Shown: in pieces, positions 1 through 8,921 of the stretch | How positions within the stretch are numbered: the first letter of the stretch is position 1 | Layout: each line of letters opens with the position of its first letter | DNA from: Paraglaciecola psychrophila 170 | GTDB lineage: Bacteria; Pseudomonadota; Gammaproteobacteria; Enterobacterales; Alteromonadaceae | Length of the DNA: 64,000 nucleotides | Assembly (NCBI RefSeq): GCF_000347635.1 | Contig: NC_020514.1 | Location: 4,402,001-4,466,000 of the forward strand | Direction: 5' to 3' | The notes under the pieces: generated by a model | Told to the model about the DNA's origin: nothing | What the model saw: the letters and a program-made list of their open reading frames with translations, nothing else | Database searches by the model: none | Made by a program: the position numbers and the translations under genes

Positions 1-94
1 CTGCCTACTTAATTTTGATAGATAGTGTTAATTGTCATAACAAATAGCTATTATAACCCAATAACCTACACATAACTTAAAACTTAACATCAAA

Positions 95-109
95 TGTAGT
101 AAGTTTACA
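95..109. promoter_or_regulatory. HexR-like operator upstream of hexR
   Basis: The imperfect palindrome TGTAGTAAGTTTACA resembles the known gammaproteobacterial HexR box (TGTAATT-centre-AATTACA). It lies about 170 bases before hexR and near the window edge. It may serve hexR or a divergent sugar-catabolism gene just outside the window. The match is partial. Confidence 0.35.
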
Positions 110-189
110 ACTTTCCACGGTCTTTAGCGGGTAAAATTGTCATTATAGGTGTTTTAGTCCATTAAACCGAAAGAATTCCTGTTAAAAAA

Positions 190-228
190 TTACAATTATA
201 GTACTCTTCTGCTAACAAATAATTGTAA
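190..228. repeat. 10-bp inverted repeat in the hexR upstream region
   Basis: TTACAATTAT (190-199) and ATAATTGTAA (219-228) are perfect inverted arms separated by 19 bases, just before hexR. The arms resemble HexR half-sites but are too far apart for a standard box. They could act in autoregulation or form a leader hairpin; function is inferred. Confidence 0.4.
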
Positions 229-275
229 CGTTGCCTCTTGATTGGAACTATTATAATGAAGTTTTCAGTACTCGC

Positions 276-1127
276 ATGAATATTCTTGAAAAAATAATTC
301 AGCACAATTCTGTCTTTAGTAAGTCTGAGCGTAAGGTCGCAGAAGTTATATTAGCGAATCCACAAACAGCGATACACAGCAGTATTGCCACCCTCGCAAA
401 AATGTCAGGGGTGAGTGAGCCTACAGTGAATCGTTTTTGCCGCAGACTGGATACCAAAGGCTACCCAGACTTTAAATTACATTTAGCACAAAGCCTTGCT
501 AATGGTACGCCTTATGTCAACCGGCATGTTGAAGAAGATGATGGTCCTGAGGAATATACCAATAAAATCTTTGAATCCACTATGGCCTCACTTGAGGTTG
601 CACGACAGTCAGTAGATATACCTACGATTAATCGTGCCGTTGACTTGTTAACACAAGCCCAAAAAATATCTTTTTTTGGGCTTGGCGCTTCAGCTTCAGT
701 TGCCCACGACGCATTAAACAAGTTTTTTCGATTCAACGTCCCAGTTATTTATTTTGAAGATATTATCATGCAACGTATGAGCTGTATGAATTCTGGTGAA
801 GGTGATGTAGTGGTATTGATCTCACACACCGGTAGAACAAAAAGCTTGGTTGAAATAGCCCAAATAGCCAGAGGAAATGATGCAACTGTTATGGGGATTA
901 CTTCAAAAGACAGTCCATTAGCCAAAGAATGCAACTTGGTCTTATCCCTTGAAGTCCCAGAGGATACAGATATGTATATGCCCATGGCATCAAGGATTGC
1001 ACAATTGACTCTAATAGACATATTGGCTACAGGTTTCACCCTCAGAAGAGGTAATAAATTCAGAGAAAATCTTAAACGTGTCAAAGATACTTTGCGCGGA
1101 TCAAGATTTGATAAACGCATTGATTAA
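276..1127 (+). CDS. hexR: HexR, RpiR-family transcriptional regulator of central carbon metabolism
   Basis: HexR represses or activates glycolytic, Entner-Doudoroff and gluconeogenic genes and responds to the intermediate KDPG. The protein has an N-terminal RpiR-type helix-turn-helix (about residues 1-77, with the SEPTVNRFCR recognition segment). A C-terminal sugar-isomerase (SIS) domain follows, containing FFGLGASASVAHDA and VVVLISHTGRT. The match to Escherichia HexR runs end to end. The ATG at 276 (MNILEK) matches the family's usual N terminus; an in-frame TTG at 231 would add 15 non-conserved residues. The gene sits immediately before pyk, the usual arrangement in Alteromonadales and Shewanella, and HexR-box-like sites precede both genes. 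Confidence 0.93.
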   Translation: MNILEKIIQHNSVFSKSERKVAEVILANPQTAIHSSIATLAKMSGVSEPTVNRFCRRLDTKGYPDFKLHLAQSLANGTPYVNRHVEEDDGPEEYTNKIFESTMASLEVARQSVDIPTINRAVDLLTQAQKISFFGLGASASVAHDALNKFFRFNVPVIYFEDIIMQRMSCMNSGEGDVVVLISHTGRTKSLVEIAQIARGNDATVMGITSKDSPLAKECNLVLSLEVPEDTDMYMPMASRIAQLTLIDILATGFTLRRGNKFRENLKRVKDTLRGSRFDKRID

Positions 1128-1219
1128 AGTATTAATCTATCCGCACCTAATAAAATAGCTCCAAAGATTTCTATCTTATTAGTTCAATTTAACTTTTTGG
1201 CCATTTTGCACTACCCTTC

Positions 1220-1234
1220 CGTAATAAAATTACA
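1220..1234. promoter_or_regulatory. HexR operator upstream of pyk
   Basis: CGTAATAAAATTACA is a near-perfect palindrome with arms GTAAT and ATTAC. It closely fits the published HexR consensus and lies in the hexR-pyk gap, where HexR sites regulating pyk are known in related genera. Confidence 0.6.
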
Positions 1235-1387
1235 TTTTTGTTTATTTATAACTAATTTTAGTCAACATTTACACAGAAAATTATAGCCTTACAGAGACTG
1301 TATATATTTTATTAGACGAGACCAATTTTATGCAGAGTACTGCGAAAATAGGTGACACATGCGCCACAACAACAGAGCACTCAAACT

Positions 1388-2821
1388 ATGTTAAGACGAA
1401 CAAAAATACTTGCTACCCTAGGTCCATCTACAGATACAGTAGAACAAATTGAAGCGATTATTAAAGCCGGAACCAACGTGGTTCGCATGAACTTTTCTCA
1501 TGGTACGGCCGAAGATCATATTAATCGAGCAGAAAAAGTTCGCACAGCAGCAAAAAAGTTAGGTAAATATGTCGCCATTTTAGGTGACTTACAAGGGCCA
1601 AAAATTCGTGTAGCTAAATTCGTTGATGGATCGATTATCTTAAAGATGGGTGATCATTTCATTTTAGATGCAGATATGGGTCGTGATGATGGTAACCAGC
1701 AAGCAGTAGGCATTGATTATAAAGCCTTACCCCAAGACGTCAACAATGGCGATTTATTGTTACTTGATGATGGACGTATTCAACTTAAAGTGACGAGTGT
1801 TGAAGGTAATAAAGTACATACCGAAGTCACAGTTGCCGGTAAATTATCAAATAATAAAGGCATTAACCGCCAAGGCGGGGGTTTATCTGCTGAAGCACTC
1901 ACTGCCAAAGACAAAGAAGATATTGTGACCGCAGCAAAGATTGGTGTGGACTATTTAGCGGTATCTTTCCCTCGCTCTGGTGACGATTTGCGGTATGCCC
2001 GTCAACTCGCTGAAAAAGCCGGTTGTTATGCCATGATATGCGCCAAGGTAGAACGTGCAGAAACCGTTGCCTCTGACGAAGCCATTGATGACATTATCGA
2101 AGCATCTGACGCAGTAATGGTGGCTCGCGGTGACTTAGGTGTTGAAATTGGCGATGCAGAATTAGTCGGTGTACAGAAGAAACTCATCGCTCGCTCTAGG
2201 CAGCTGAACAAAGTCGTGATTACCGCTACCCAAATGATGGAGTCAATGATCACCAGCCCTATGCCTACTCGTGCAGAGGTGATGGACGTCGCAAATGCAG
2301 TATTAGATGGCACTGACGCCGTCATGTTATCAGCCGAAACAGCCGCAGGTGAATACCCAGTAGAAACGGTAGAAGCGATGGCAAGAGTCTGCGTTGGCGC
2401 AGAGACGCATCCAAGTGTCACTATTTCAAAGCATAGAATGGATGAATCCTTTAGCTCTGTTAGCGAAACAGTCGCTTTGAGTGCAGTGTATTCAGCTAAC
2501 CACTTAAGTACTATCAAGGCAATTGTCTCCTTGACCGAAAGTGGTAGCACCCCTTTGTTAATGTCAAGAATGACCACGTCTTTGTCTATTTATGCGATGT
2601 CTAGACACGAAAGTACACTTAATAAAATGGCGTTATATCGTGGTGTCATGCCAGTATTTTTTGATTCAAGGGGCAGCGATCCTGGTCAATTGAAAAATGA
2701 TGTTGTCGCCATTTTATTAGAAAAAGGTATTTTGGAGCCAGGCGACCAGTTCATTATGACTTACGGCGATGTAATGGAAACAATCGGCGGTACTAATGCT
2801 TGTAAGATTGTTACAGCTTAG
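1388..2821 (+). CDS. pykA: Pyruvate kinase (PykA type)
   Basis: Pyruvate kinase converts phosphoenolpyruvate and ADP to pyruvate and ATP, the last step of glycolysis, in the cytoplasm. The sequence opens with [13 protein letters not shown] and contains [21 protein letters not shown], the AKVERAE segment with the catalytic lysine, GDLGVEIG and the ATQMMESM region. It aligns along its length with Escherichia PykA (about 480 residues). I prefer the ATG at 1388 (477 residues). An in-frame GTG at 1352 would add 12 residues, and neither start has a clear ribosome binding site. A HexR-like operator precedes it and a strong terminator follows. Confidence 0.95.
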   Translation: MLRRTKILATLGPSTDTVEQIEAIIKAGTNVVRMNFSHGTAEDHINRAEKVRTAAKKLGKYVAILGDLQGPKIRVAKFVDGSIILKMGDHFILDADMGRDDGNQQAVGIDYKALPQDVNNGDLLLLDDGRIQLKVTSVEGNKVHTEVTVAGKLSNNKGINRQGGGLSAEALTAKDKEDIVTAAKIGVDYLAVSFPRSGDDLRYARQLAEKAGCYAMICAKVERAETVASDEAIDDIIEASDAVMVARGDLGVEIGDAELVGVQKKLIARSRQLNKVVITATQMMESMITSPMPTRAEVMDVANAVLDGTDAVMLSAETAAGEYPVETVEAMARVCVGAETHPSVTISKHRMDESFSSVSETVALSAVYSANHLSTIKAIVSLTESGSTPLLMSRMTTSLSIYAMSRHESTLNKMALYRGVMPVFFDSRGSDPGQLKNDVVAILLEKGILEPGDQFIMTYGDVMETIGGTNACKIVTA

Positions 2822-2862
2822 TAAAATTTATAACTAGAGTTCCTAGTGAATATACTGAATAT

Positions 2863-2892
2863 AAAACGAGTCTCTTAGGCTCGTTTTTTTTA
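2863..2892 (+). terminator. Rho-independent terminator after pyk
   Basis: Arms AAAACGAG (2863-2870) and CTCGTTTT (2880-2887) form a hairpin followed by a run of T residues, 42 bases after the pyk stop codon. Confidence 0.85.
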
Positions 2893-3052
2893 CACTTTTA
2901 TTCACAGCTTGATGGATTAAGCATCGAGTCCATTATTCATTTAGCCTTCCGCTGCTTATTACTAAAGAATATAGTTTGCCATTACCCAAATAAATTAAAA
3001 TTATCGATAATCCCCATTACACTCAATACACTAAAATTAATTGGAGTACTGA

Positions 3053-4228
3053 ATGAGTACACACAAAAAGTTCGATATCGTTATTTATGGTGCAACTGGT
3101 TTTACAGGCCGATTAGTTGCTGAGTATTTAGTTAAACAATACGCTGGTGATAGTTCAGTGAAATGGGCAATGGCTGGACGAAGTGCTGAAAAACTAGCAC
3201 AAGTAAGAGATGATATTGGAGCACCTTCAAACACACCTTTGGTGGTGGCCGACTCTGATGATTTAAGCACAATACAAGCGATGTTAGACAGCACAAAGCT
3301 TGTATTAACCACAGTGGGACCTTATCAATTGTACGGTTCAGATTTGGTGGCTATGTGCGCTAAATCTGGAGTAGATTATGTTGATTTATGTGGTGAGCCA
3401 GTATGGATGAGCGAAATGATCCCTGCCCATGAAGCAGCCGCTAAAGACAGCGGAGCACGTATTGTGTTCTCTTGTGGTTTCGACTCTATACCATCGGACT
3501 TAGGTGTTTATCACTTGCAACAACTAGCCAAAGAAAAATTTGGTCATGTTATGCCTAGAGTAAGGTGCCGTGTTAGAAAAATGAAAGGCACGTTTTCGGG
3601 CGGAACAGCAGCAAGCTTTAAAGAAACTCTTATTGCGGCTAAAAAGGATCCGGCCAAAATGCAGGCCCTACTCAACCCATTTTCTCTCACGCCTGGATTT
3701 AAGGGCGCCGACCAACCTTATGGCAATAAACCTTATTACGAAGATGATTTAGGCTCTTGGGTGACACCTTTTGTAATGGCAGCGATTAATACACGTAATG
3801 TGCAGCGCTCTAACTTTTTGTTAAACAGCGAATATGGCGACGATTTTGTCTATGACGAAATGTTTATGACAGGACCCGGTGAAAAAGGTGAAACCATTGC
3901 CAATGCGATGGCGAATGACAAAAGCATGGGCGGCGACGGTGGACCTAAACCTGGTGAAGGACCAAGCAAAGAAGAGCGAGAAACTGGCTTCTACGATTTA
4001 CTTTATGTTGGCTCCGATGCAGAAGGTAACAGCATCAAAGTTGCAGTGACAGGCGACAGAGATCCAGGTTACGGATCAACTTCAAAAGTCATTGCTGAAG
4101 CGGCGATTTGTCTCGTAAAAGACGCAAAAGATACCCAAGGCGGCATTTGGACATCGGCGCCTGCTATGGGCGACAAGTTAATTAAACGCCTTATTGCAAA
4201 TGCGGGCTTAACTTTTACGCAAGAATAA
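3053..4228 (+). CDS. Saccharopine-dehydrogenase-like / trans-acting enoyl reductase family oxidoreductase
   Basis: The N terminus carries a Rossmann-type nucleotide-binding motif, GATGFTGR (residues 13-20), after a short beta strand. The remainder resembles the saccharopine dehydrogenase NADP-binding family and its trans-acting enoyl reductase branch, at the typical length of about 390 residues. No signal peptide is seen, so it is probably cytoplasmic. GGAG lies about 8 bases before the ATG, supporting this start. The gene stands alone, with terminator-like hairpins on both sides. The physiological substrate is unknown. A role in lipid or polyketide reduction is suggested only by family name, and true lysine-pathway saccharopine dehydrogenase activity is unlikely. 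Confidence 0.75.
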   Translation: MSTHKKFDIVIYGATGFTGRLVAEYLVKQYAGDSSVKWAMAGRSAEKLAQVRDDIGAPSNTPLVVADSDDLSTIQAMLDSTKLVLTTVGPYQLYGSDLVAMCAKSGVDYVDLCGEPVWMSEMIPAHEAAAKDSGARIVFSCGFDSIPSDLGVYHLQQLAKEKFGHVMPRVRCRVRKMKGTFSGGTAASFKETLIAAKKDPAKMQALLNPFSLTPGFKGADQPYGNKPYYEDDLGSWVTPFVMAAINTRNVQRSNFLLNSEYGDDFVYDEMFMTGPGEKGETIANAMANDKSMGGDGGPKPGEGPSKEERETGFYDLLYVGSDAEGNSIKVAVTGDRDPGYGSTSKVIAEAAICLVKDAKDTQGGIWTSAPAMGDKLIKRLIANAGLTFTQE

Positions 4229-4246
4229 CTAAGATCAATAACGATA

Positions 4247-4276
4247 AAATATCGTTCACAGCAGTGAACGATATTT
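4247..4276. terminator. Hairpin terminator after the oxidoreductase
   Basis: Perfect 13-bp arms (4247-4259 and 4264-4276) enclose a 4-base loop just after the stop codon. The following T-run is poor, so termination may be weak. Confidence 0.55.
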
Positions 4277-4654
4277 ATATTGCATTTTAATCATCAAATT
4301 TATAATGGTGAGTTAATCAAAAAAGGCGTTTTCTGCGCGCTCCAGTCATCACTAATCCTAACGCACCAGGCTGTTGATGAAATGGCGTCACGATAGAGTA
4401 TTGAGAAAGAGTTTCATTAAGTTTAAATCATCTCAGAATATTTAATGTCATGCCACATAAACCAAAAGTAGGTTATTAACAAACTTGACTGCATACAAAG
4501 ATGTGCTGTTTTTTGCGAGATAATAAGCAATAGATATAAGACTTACGTGACGTAATTATAGAAGTATTGAGGATTTGAGCAGCGCTATTACGTTAAAAAT
4601 ATCTTTGACGTTAATAGCACTTAATATATCTACACTTAACTTTTTAGATGGTTA
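4277..4654. other. Gap between convergent genes
   Basis: No intact gene is seen. On the minus strand around 4327-4435 a 36-codon open stretch ends in a peptide resembling a PEP-CTERM-like tail (PGALGLVMTGARRKR); it has no upstream gene and is probably a remnant or chance. Confidence 0.3.
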
Positions 4655-4693
4655 TTAGAAAATTCATCAGTTATTTTTCTGATGATTTTCTAA
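4655..4693 (-). terminator. Hairpin spanning the end of the esterase gene
   Basis: Arms at 4655-4670 and 4679-4693 pair with a single-base bulge and include the stop codon of the PAF-acetylhydrolase-like gene, so the terminator overlaps the coding end. Confidence 0.5.
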
Positions 4694-5993
4694 AGAATTT
4701 GAGCCCTACCCCCCATCTATTAGCAAACCCTGGCCAAGGTTTAGATGTTGAGCCATCTGCAAGTTTGACTTGAGTGCTACTTTCTCTTTTTGGCAAATAG
4801 CCACATGCAGACTCCTGCTCTTTTATATAACAGTCTAAAAATGCGAGTGTCATATGCTGGTTAATACGATTAATGGTCTCGCTGCTCCATGAAGGCTCAT
4901 AATAAAGGCCTAAATCGGCTTCGGCAGCATAAGCAATTTCCGGGGCTGGATGAGGTGCTACGTTGTGACGAGCATTTTCATACACCAACATAAAGCTGTC
5001 TTTTGCTGTTGATTGTTCAAATATTTTTTTGACACCTTGCTCGTAACCAGAAATATCATCTAGGGAGCCGCTAACGTATAAGCTCGGTACTTGTATAGCA
5101 TTCACATTATGTAAATTTTGTTCTTGTCCCCACGGGGCGAAAGCAATCATGGCCTTCCAGCGACTATCGACCTGTTTCCTTCCCGCATTACAAATATTAA
5201 ACACTGGTACCAATGCTTTTGCAGTAGGCTCAGTAAAACCATAGCCTTGCAGACCATGTTGATTAAAATTGTAACAGCCACCCACAGTATTCAATGCACC
5301 ATAACCGCCCATGGAAAAACCAATGACAGAAGCTTGCTCTGTATCCGCCACTTTGGCCAAGTCAGACTTGGCTGATGTGAAATAATCCAATACAAATTGT
5401 TGATCACGGGCGCGATTAATTAAGGTGCTGGGAAAACCAGCAAAAGAAGCATTTACAAAATCGATGTCTGCGGTAGTTGAGTCGGTATGATCAATCCCTA
5501 CTACTACATATCCGTGGCTAGCTAGATGTTCCCCAAGATAAAACATGATGGTCCGATAACCAGTATATCCATGGGATAACACCACCAACGGATAGGTTTT
5601 TTGTGGGTTGGTTTCTGCGTCTCTGACACTGTTACCTTGAAGAGAAAACGCTTTATGAGTGCGAGTCACATTCTCATAAGTCGCTTCAACATCTGTTTCT
5701 TTGGCATTCGCTGGGTACCACACTTCTAAGGTCAAAGAGCGATCTTCCAAACTTTTAAAATCTTTAGCGCTAAGTTGTTGTGGATTAGTCACCTCTATTG
5801 TTCTTACTCCAACCGAATAACTACCCCGCTTTCCTAATTCTGGGGTTACGTCAGGTTGAGAGGTATACAGTTGTTGCGCTTTATTGCCGGTCGCAACGCG
5901 ATCGGCAGCAGATACACTGAAAACCAAACAACTGCAGCACAGTAAAAAAGAGGCTATGAGCGTTTGTTGAAACGCACTTTTAAAGGTGGTCAT
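4671..5993 (-). CDS. Secreted alpha/beta hydrolase, PAF-acetylhydrolase/dienelactone-hydrolase-like
   Basis: A signal peptide (about residues 1-29, ending SVSAA) precedes an alpha/beta-hydrolase fold of about 400 residues. The oxyanion region is VLSHGYTGYR, the nucleophile elbow is GFSMGGYG, and a late histidine occurs in NARHNVAPHP. Together these resemble platelet-activating-factor acetylhydrolase isoform II. The likely activity is hydrolysis of an ester substrate in the periplasm or outside the cell; the substrate cannot be read from the sequence. It is the second gene of a two-gene minus-strand unit, 19 bases after the DUF3089 lipase-like gene, so the pair may process the same lipid or ester. 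Confidence 0.75.
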   Translation of the reverse strand: MTTFKSAFQQTLIASFLLCCSCLVFSVSAADRVATGNKAQQLYTSQPDVTPELGKRGSYSVGVRTIEVTNPQQLSAKDFKSLEDRSLTLEVWYPANAKETDVEATYENVTRTHKAFSLQGNSVRDAETNPQKTYPLVVLSHGYTGYRTIMFYLGEHLASHGYVVVGIDHTDSTTADIDFVNASFAGFPSTLINRARDQQFVLDYFTSAKSDLAKVADTEQASVIGFSMGGYGALNTVGGCYNFNQHGLQGYGFTEPTAKALVPVFNICNAGRKQVDSRWKAMIAFAPWGQEQNLHNVNAIQVPSLYVSGSLDDISGYEQGVKKIFEQSTAKDSFMLVYENARHNVAPHPAPEIAYAAEADLGLYYEPSWSSETINRINQHMTLAFLDCYIKEQESACGYLPKRESSTQVKLADGSTSKPWPGFANRWGVGLKFFRKSSEK

Positions 5994-6012
5994 ACTATAT
6001 TCCTTGAAATAA

Positions 6013-7218
6013 TCATTCTGATTGGGATGCGCTATTTGTAAGCATAAGTTGATTGACTCGGTGTATAGTGTTTTGACGAATATTGCCGTAAAACAAACTA
6101 AAGTCGAGTACGTGGTAACTTTTGTTGGGTTGTTCTAAATGATTTGAAAAAGCATTATCGGTCTGTTGCATAATTTCTAGTCTGCCATCAGGCATACATT
6201 GTGCCCACGTTAACTCACTCGTTAATGCAGGCAATTTTTCAAAGATAAATCCAGGGTTGTTGGCTAACAACATATTCATTGGTGTGCGCTTAAACTCTAC
6301 AGGCATAGCACCTACATGAGCACTTTTGTTCACCATATCTAGTTTATCTGTCCAACTTAATGGATTCACACACAAAGTGGGTTTTATTGAACCCTCTTCT
6401 AATTGACTCGATTCCCAGCCAGTTTTATACCAGTGAGGAACGTTAGCGTCTAATTGACCGTCTTGGCCATAGGTATCATAACTAACAATACAACCCGTCT
6501 GGCCAGCATCAATGCAGGGTATTATCTGCTCAAAGCCTCGACTAAATTTATCCTTGGGTATCCAATATCCCACCAGATAGGCTGCCACCAGTTGTTTATA
6601 TAGCTCAGTGTTATCAACCATTTGTTCTAATAAGCGTAAGGCGTGAGTTGTGCCCTGACTATGACCAACCACAATAAAGGGCCGGCCTTGATTAAAGTGA
6701 GTGAGATAATAATCAAATGCTGCTTCTACGTCTTGGTATGCTAAATCTAAAGCTTGGGTGCCAGAATCAAATTTTTCAGGCATAAATGACTGTAATTGAG
6801 CTTCACGGTGATGGAGTGCATAAATATTACAGCAGCCGTTAAAAATACTCGCCATGCTCGACAACATATATTCGATTGATTGGGCTTCGGAGTTTTTGAT
6901 TTCCATAGAGGAATTCAAACCACCGGGGCCAACAAATCCAGTTGAGTGAACAAAAAACACATCTACCGCTTTATTTATTATATCGCCACTGGTATCGACA
7001 CCAATAGGTACAAGATCAGAGGTGTCACTTTTATCAGGATGGGCCAACCAAAAATATTTGTCATTAAAATCAGGTGCTGAAGGCGCGTCAGCTAAAATAA
7101 AAATGTCTGGAGGCGATAGGTAACTAAATACCCATTGGCGTCCAAAAAAAATCAAGAGTATTAACAGAGCTACAACCGGCAACACTAACCAATAAACAAA
7201 CTTCTTAAACAACTGCAT
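6013..7218 (-). CDS. DUF3089 lipase-like alpha/beta hydrolase, membrane-anchored
   Basis: One N-terminal transmembrane segment (about residues 9-27, rich in V, L and I) is followed by a hydrolase domain whose nucleophile elbow reads VVGHSQGTTHALRLLE. The pattern, including VDVFFVHSTGF near the front and the ALHHREAQ segment, fits the DUF3089 family of lipase-like proteins. The catalytic domain should face the periplasm. It is transcribed just upstream of a secreted esterase, and both probably form one operon. The substrate is unknown. Confidence 0.75.
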   Translation of the reverse strand: MQLFKKFVYWLVLPVVALLILLIFFGRQWVFSYLSPPDIFILADAPSAPDFNDKYFWLAHPDKSDTSDLVPIGVDTSGDIINKAVDVFFVHSTGFVGPGGLNSSMEIKNSEAQSIEYMLSSMASIFNGCCNIYALHHREAQLQSFMPEKFDSGTQALDLAYQDVEAAFDYYLTHFNQGRPFIVVGHSQGTTHALRLLEQMVDNTELYKQLVAAYLVGYWIPKDKFSRGFEQIIPCIDAGQTGCIVSYDTYGQDGQLDANVPHWYKTGWESSQLEEGSIKPTLCVNPLSWTDKLDMVNKSAHVGAMPVEFKRTPMNMLLANNPGFIFEKLPALTSELTWAQCMPDGRLEIMQQTDNAFSNHLEQPNKSYHVLDFSLFYGNIRQNTIHRVNQLMLTNSASQSE

Positions 7219-7310
7219 ACTTGTATCTCAAATAACAAACTTGTTAAAACTAGCTCAATTCGGTAAATAGAAACAACTCAGCAATTTAAAGCAGTACTTA
7301 TAAGGCTGAC

Positions 7311-7988
7311 TTATTTGCTGGGATCTACATGTTCTGCTGACTGACTATTGACTCGATGCCATCCGGCAATACTGAATCTATCACAACGGCTTGCAAGGAC
7401 TTCATGAGGGAAAACATCGCTTAAAAATATGATGCAACTGTTGAAGTCCGGAGACACAGTTAACAAAGGTGATGGTTGTTCACCAGCATACAAAAGTAAC
7501 TCTCCTCCGTTATTTTTATTCCAGTGGGGATTCAAATAAAATACGGAGCTTAAAATTCGATTACTTCGGCCTTTGAAGGCATCTAAGTGCCGCTGATAAA
7601 AATCGCCTATTGAGTAGTGCGAAAAATGACATTCAAAATCGAATAGCCCCATAAATAGTCGCTTATTAAGACCCATTCTCAATTGCTCCATCCAGTCTAA
7701 ATATGCCTTTTGTGGGGCAGAATTACCACTAAACCACATAGTCGAATCCGTTCTCACTTGTGAATTTATTTGCTGATTATTGTTACGGCCGATACCAGCA
7801 GGTGTAAACTCGATTGAAGCTAAGTGCTTTGCTTCGTGCATCAGCTGGTTAGCAAGCCACTCAGGTAAAAAGTGCTGTAAGCGGATAAAACCATGTTGTA
7901 CCAAAGCGTCAGCAATATCATCTATTAATTGTGCTTCGAGATTTGTATGTTCAGTAATCGGTGTCATATCTATGCCGGATGAGTTCAT
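7311..7988 (-). CDS. 2-oxoglutarate/Fe(II)-dependent oxygenase (SM-20/prolyl hydroxylase-like)
   Basis: The core has the iron-binding HxD motif (RHLDAF), a GGELLLY strand, a distal histidine (FPHEV) and the 2-oxoglutarate arginine (RFSIAGW). These are the hallmarks of the prolyl-4-hydroxylase-like fold. The length of 225 residues is usual for bacterial SM-20-like proteins, which hydroxylate proline on translation-related proteins in some species; the target here is unknown. The first ATG is used, and GGG directly abuts it. A second ATG seven codons in (7967) is possible but has no better ribosome binding site. It stands as a single gene. Confidence 0.8.
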   Translation of the reverse strand: MNSSGIDMTPITEHTNLEAQLIDDIADALVQHGFIRLQHFLPEWLANQLMHEAKHLASIEFTPAGIGRNNNQQINSQVRTDSTMWFSGNSAPQKAYLDWMEQLRMGLNKRLFMGLFDFECHFSHYSIGDFYQRHLDAFKGRSNRILSSVFYLNPHWNKNNGGELLLYAGEQPSPLLTVSPDFNSCIIFLSDVFPHEVLASRCDRFSIAGWHRVNSQSAEHVDPSK

Positions 7989-8308
7989 CCCTTTATTTTA
8001 GCAAACCCATACCAATATTAACTAACGCTAATCCACAAAATGACCGTTATAATTGATAAACCGCAACGACTATTTGCATAGCCACGCTCATTATAAGCGT
8101 AGCTATAAGCGAACAAAAAATTGCGAGGTTAGCCGTGCGTGGCTCATTAGAAGTCGAATAGTGTTGTTAACTAACTCGTTTGGTAAAAGGTTTTGTCGCA
8201 TTATTTTATTAAAACCGTAAATATTCCGAAGCGGTGCAGTAAGTTAAACTAAATAACTAATAGTTTCAGTCATGACTAGTTGGACTATATAAATTAAGAA
8301 ACCTTTAA
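7989..8308. other. Gap with an inverted repeat
   Basis: No gene is visible. AGCCACGC (8080-8087) and GCGTGGCT (8137-8144) form inverted arms around a stretch with two AAGCG-type motifs. It could be a small palindromic repeat of the kind scattered in Alteromonadales genomes. Confidence 0.35.
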
Positions 8309-8854
8309 CTAATTAGCTTTATTGATACATATCTGCTGAGTTGTCACAAAAGTGTTTTGGATAAGCGCAGCATCACTGCTGGCTCGATGACGCTGCTCTT
8401 GCATTTGTTGAAATAAACGGTCTTTAGTTGAGTCCCATGACGACATTTGAGTTTCGCTTAAGATCATTTCCAGTGAACTAACATGAAATTGCATCGTCAC
8501 TTTAGCGGCATAAAAAAGTTTAATTAACCAAGTATCGTCGACTACCCAACCATCCGAATATACTATCTGGCCCATCAAAAATTGATTCAGTTGATGGCAA
8601 ACCTGTTGTGCCGAGAAACCTTTTTCTGCCAGTAATTGCCGACTGATACCGTGTAATGATTCAGCTTTCGGATCCCAGTGTGTCCAGTCGCTTTGTGGTT
8701 TAATTAAACGGCAAAATCTAATGCCTGACTGATTAATGACACCTACTTCAATGGGGTAACTTAAGGAGCCAAAACCGCTAGCTTCAACATCAATAATAAT
8801 GGGAATGGAATCACTGGCTTGACCTCTGACTTTGCTCACTAGACACCTAATCAT
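8309..8854 (-). CDS. DEDDh-family 3'-5' exonuclease (DnaQ-like)
   Basis: The protein shows the DEDDh pattern. IIIDVEASG supplies the first Asp and Glu, YSDGWVVDDTW the second Asp, and HRASSDA the His and final Asp. The order and spacing fit the exonuclease fold of DnaQ and RNase T. At 181 residues it is a stand-alone nuclease with no polymerase or GIY-YIG fusion. Such small proteins are usually annotated as exonucleases of unknown target. It lies about 65 bases downstream of the start side of the apbE-rsmI unit and is not tightly coupled to it. Confidence 0.75.
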   Translation of the reverse strand: MIRCLVSKVRGQASDSIPIIIDVEASGFGSLSYPIEVGVINQSGIRFCRLIKPQSDWTHWDPKAESLHGISRQLLAEKGFSAQQVCHQLNQFLMGQIVYSDGWVVDDTWLIKLFYAAKVTMQFHVSSLEMILSETQMSSWDSTKDRLFQQMQEQRHRASSDAALIQNTFVTTQQICINKAN

Positions 8855-8921
8855 AAGTTAGTGGTTAGAAAATAAACGTTACTCTAAAAACCAATCAAAA
8901 TTGTAGAGGTCATTTCAAGGC

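Noticed and set aside
8080..8144. A terminator or small RNA at the inverted repeat
   Set aside because: The loop of about 50 bases is long and there is no T-run; a dispersed palindromic repeat is more likely.
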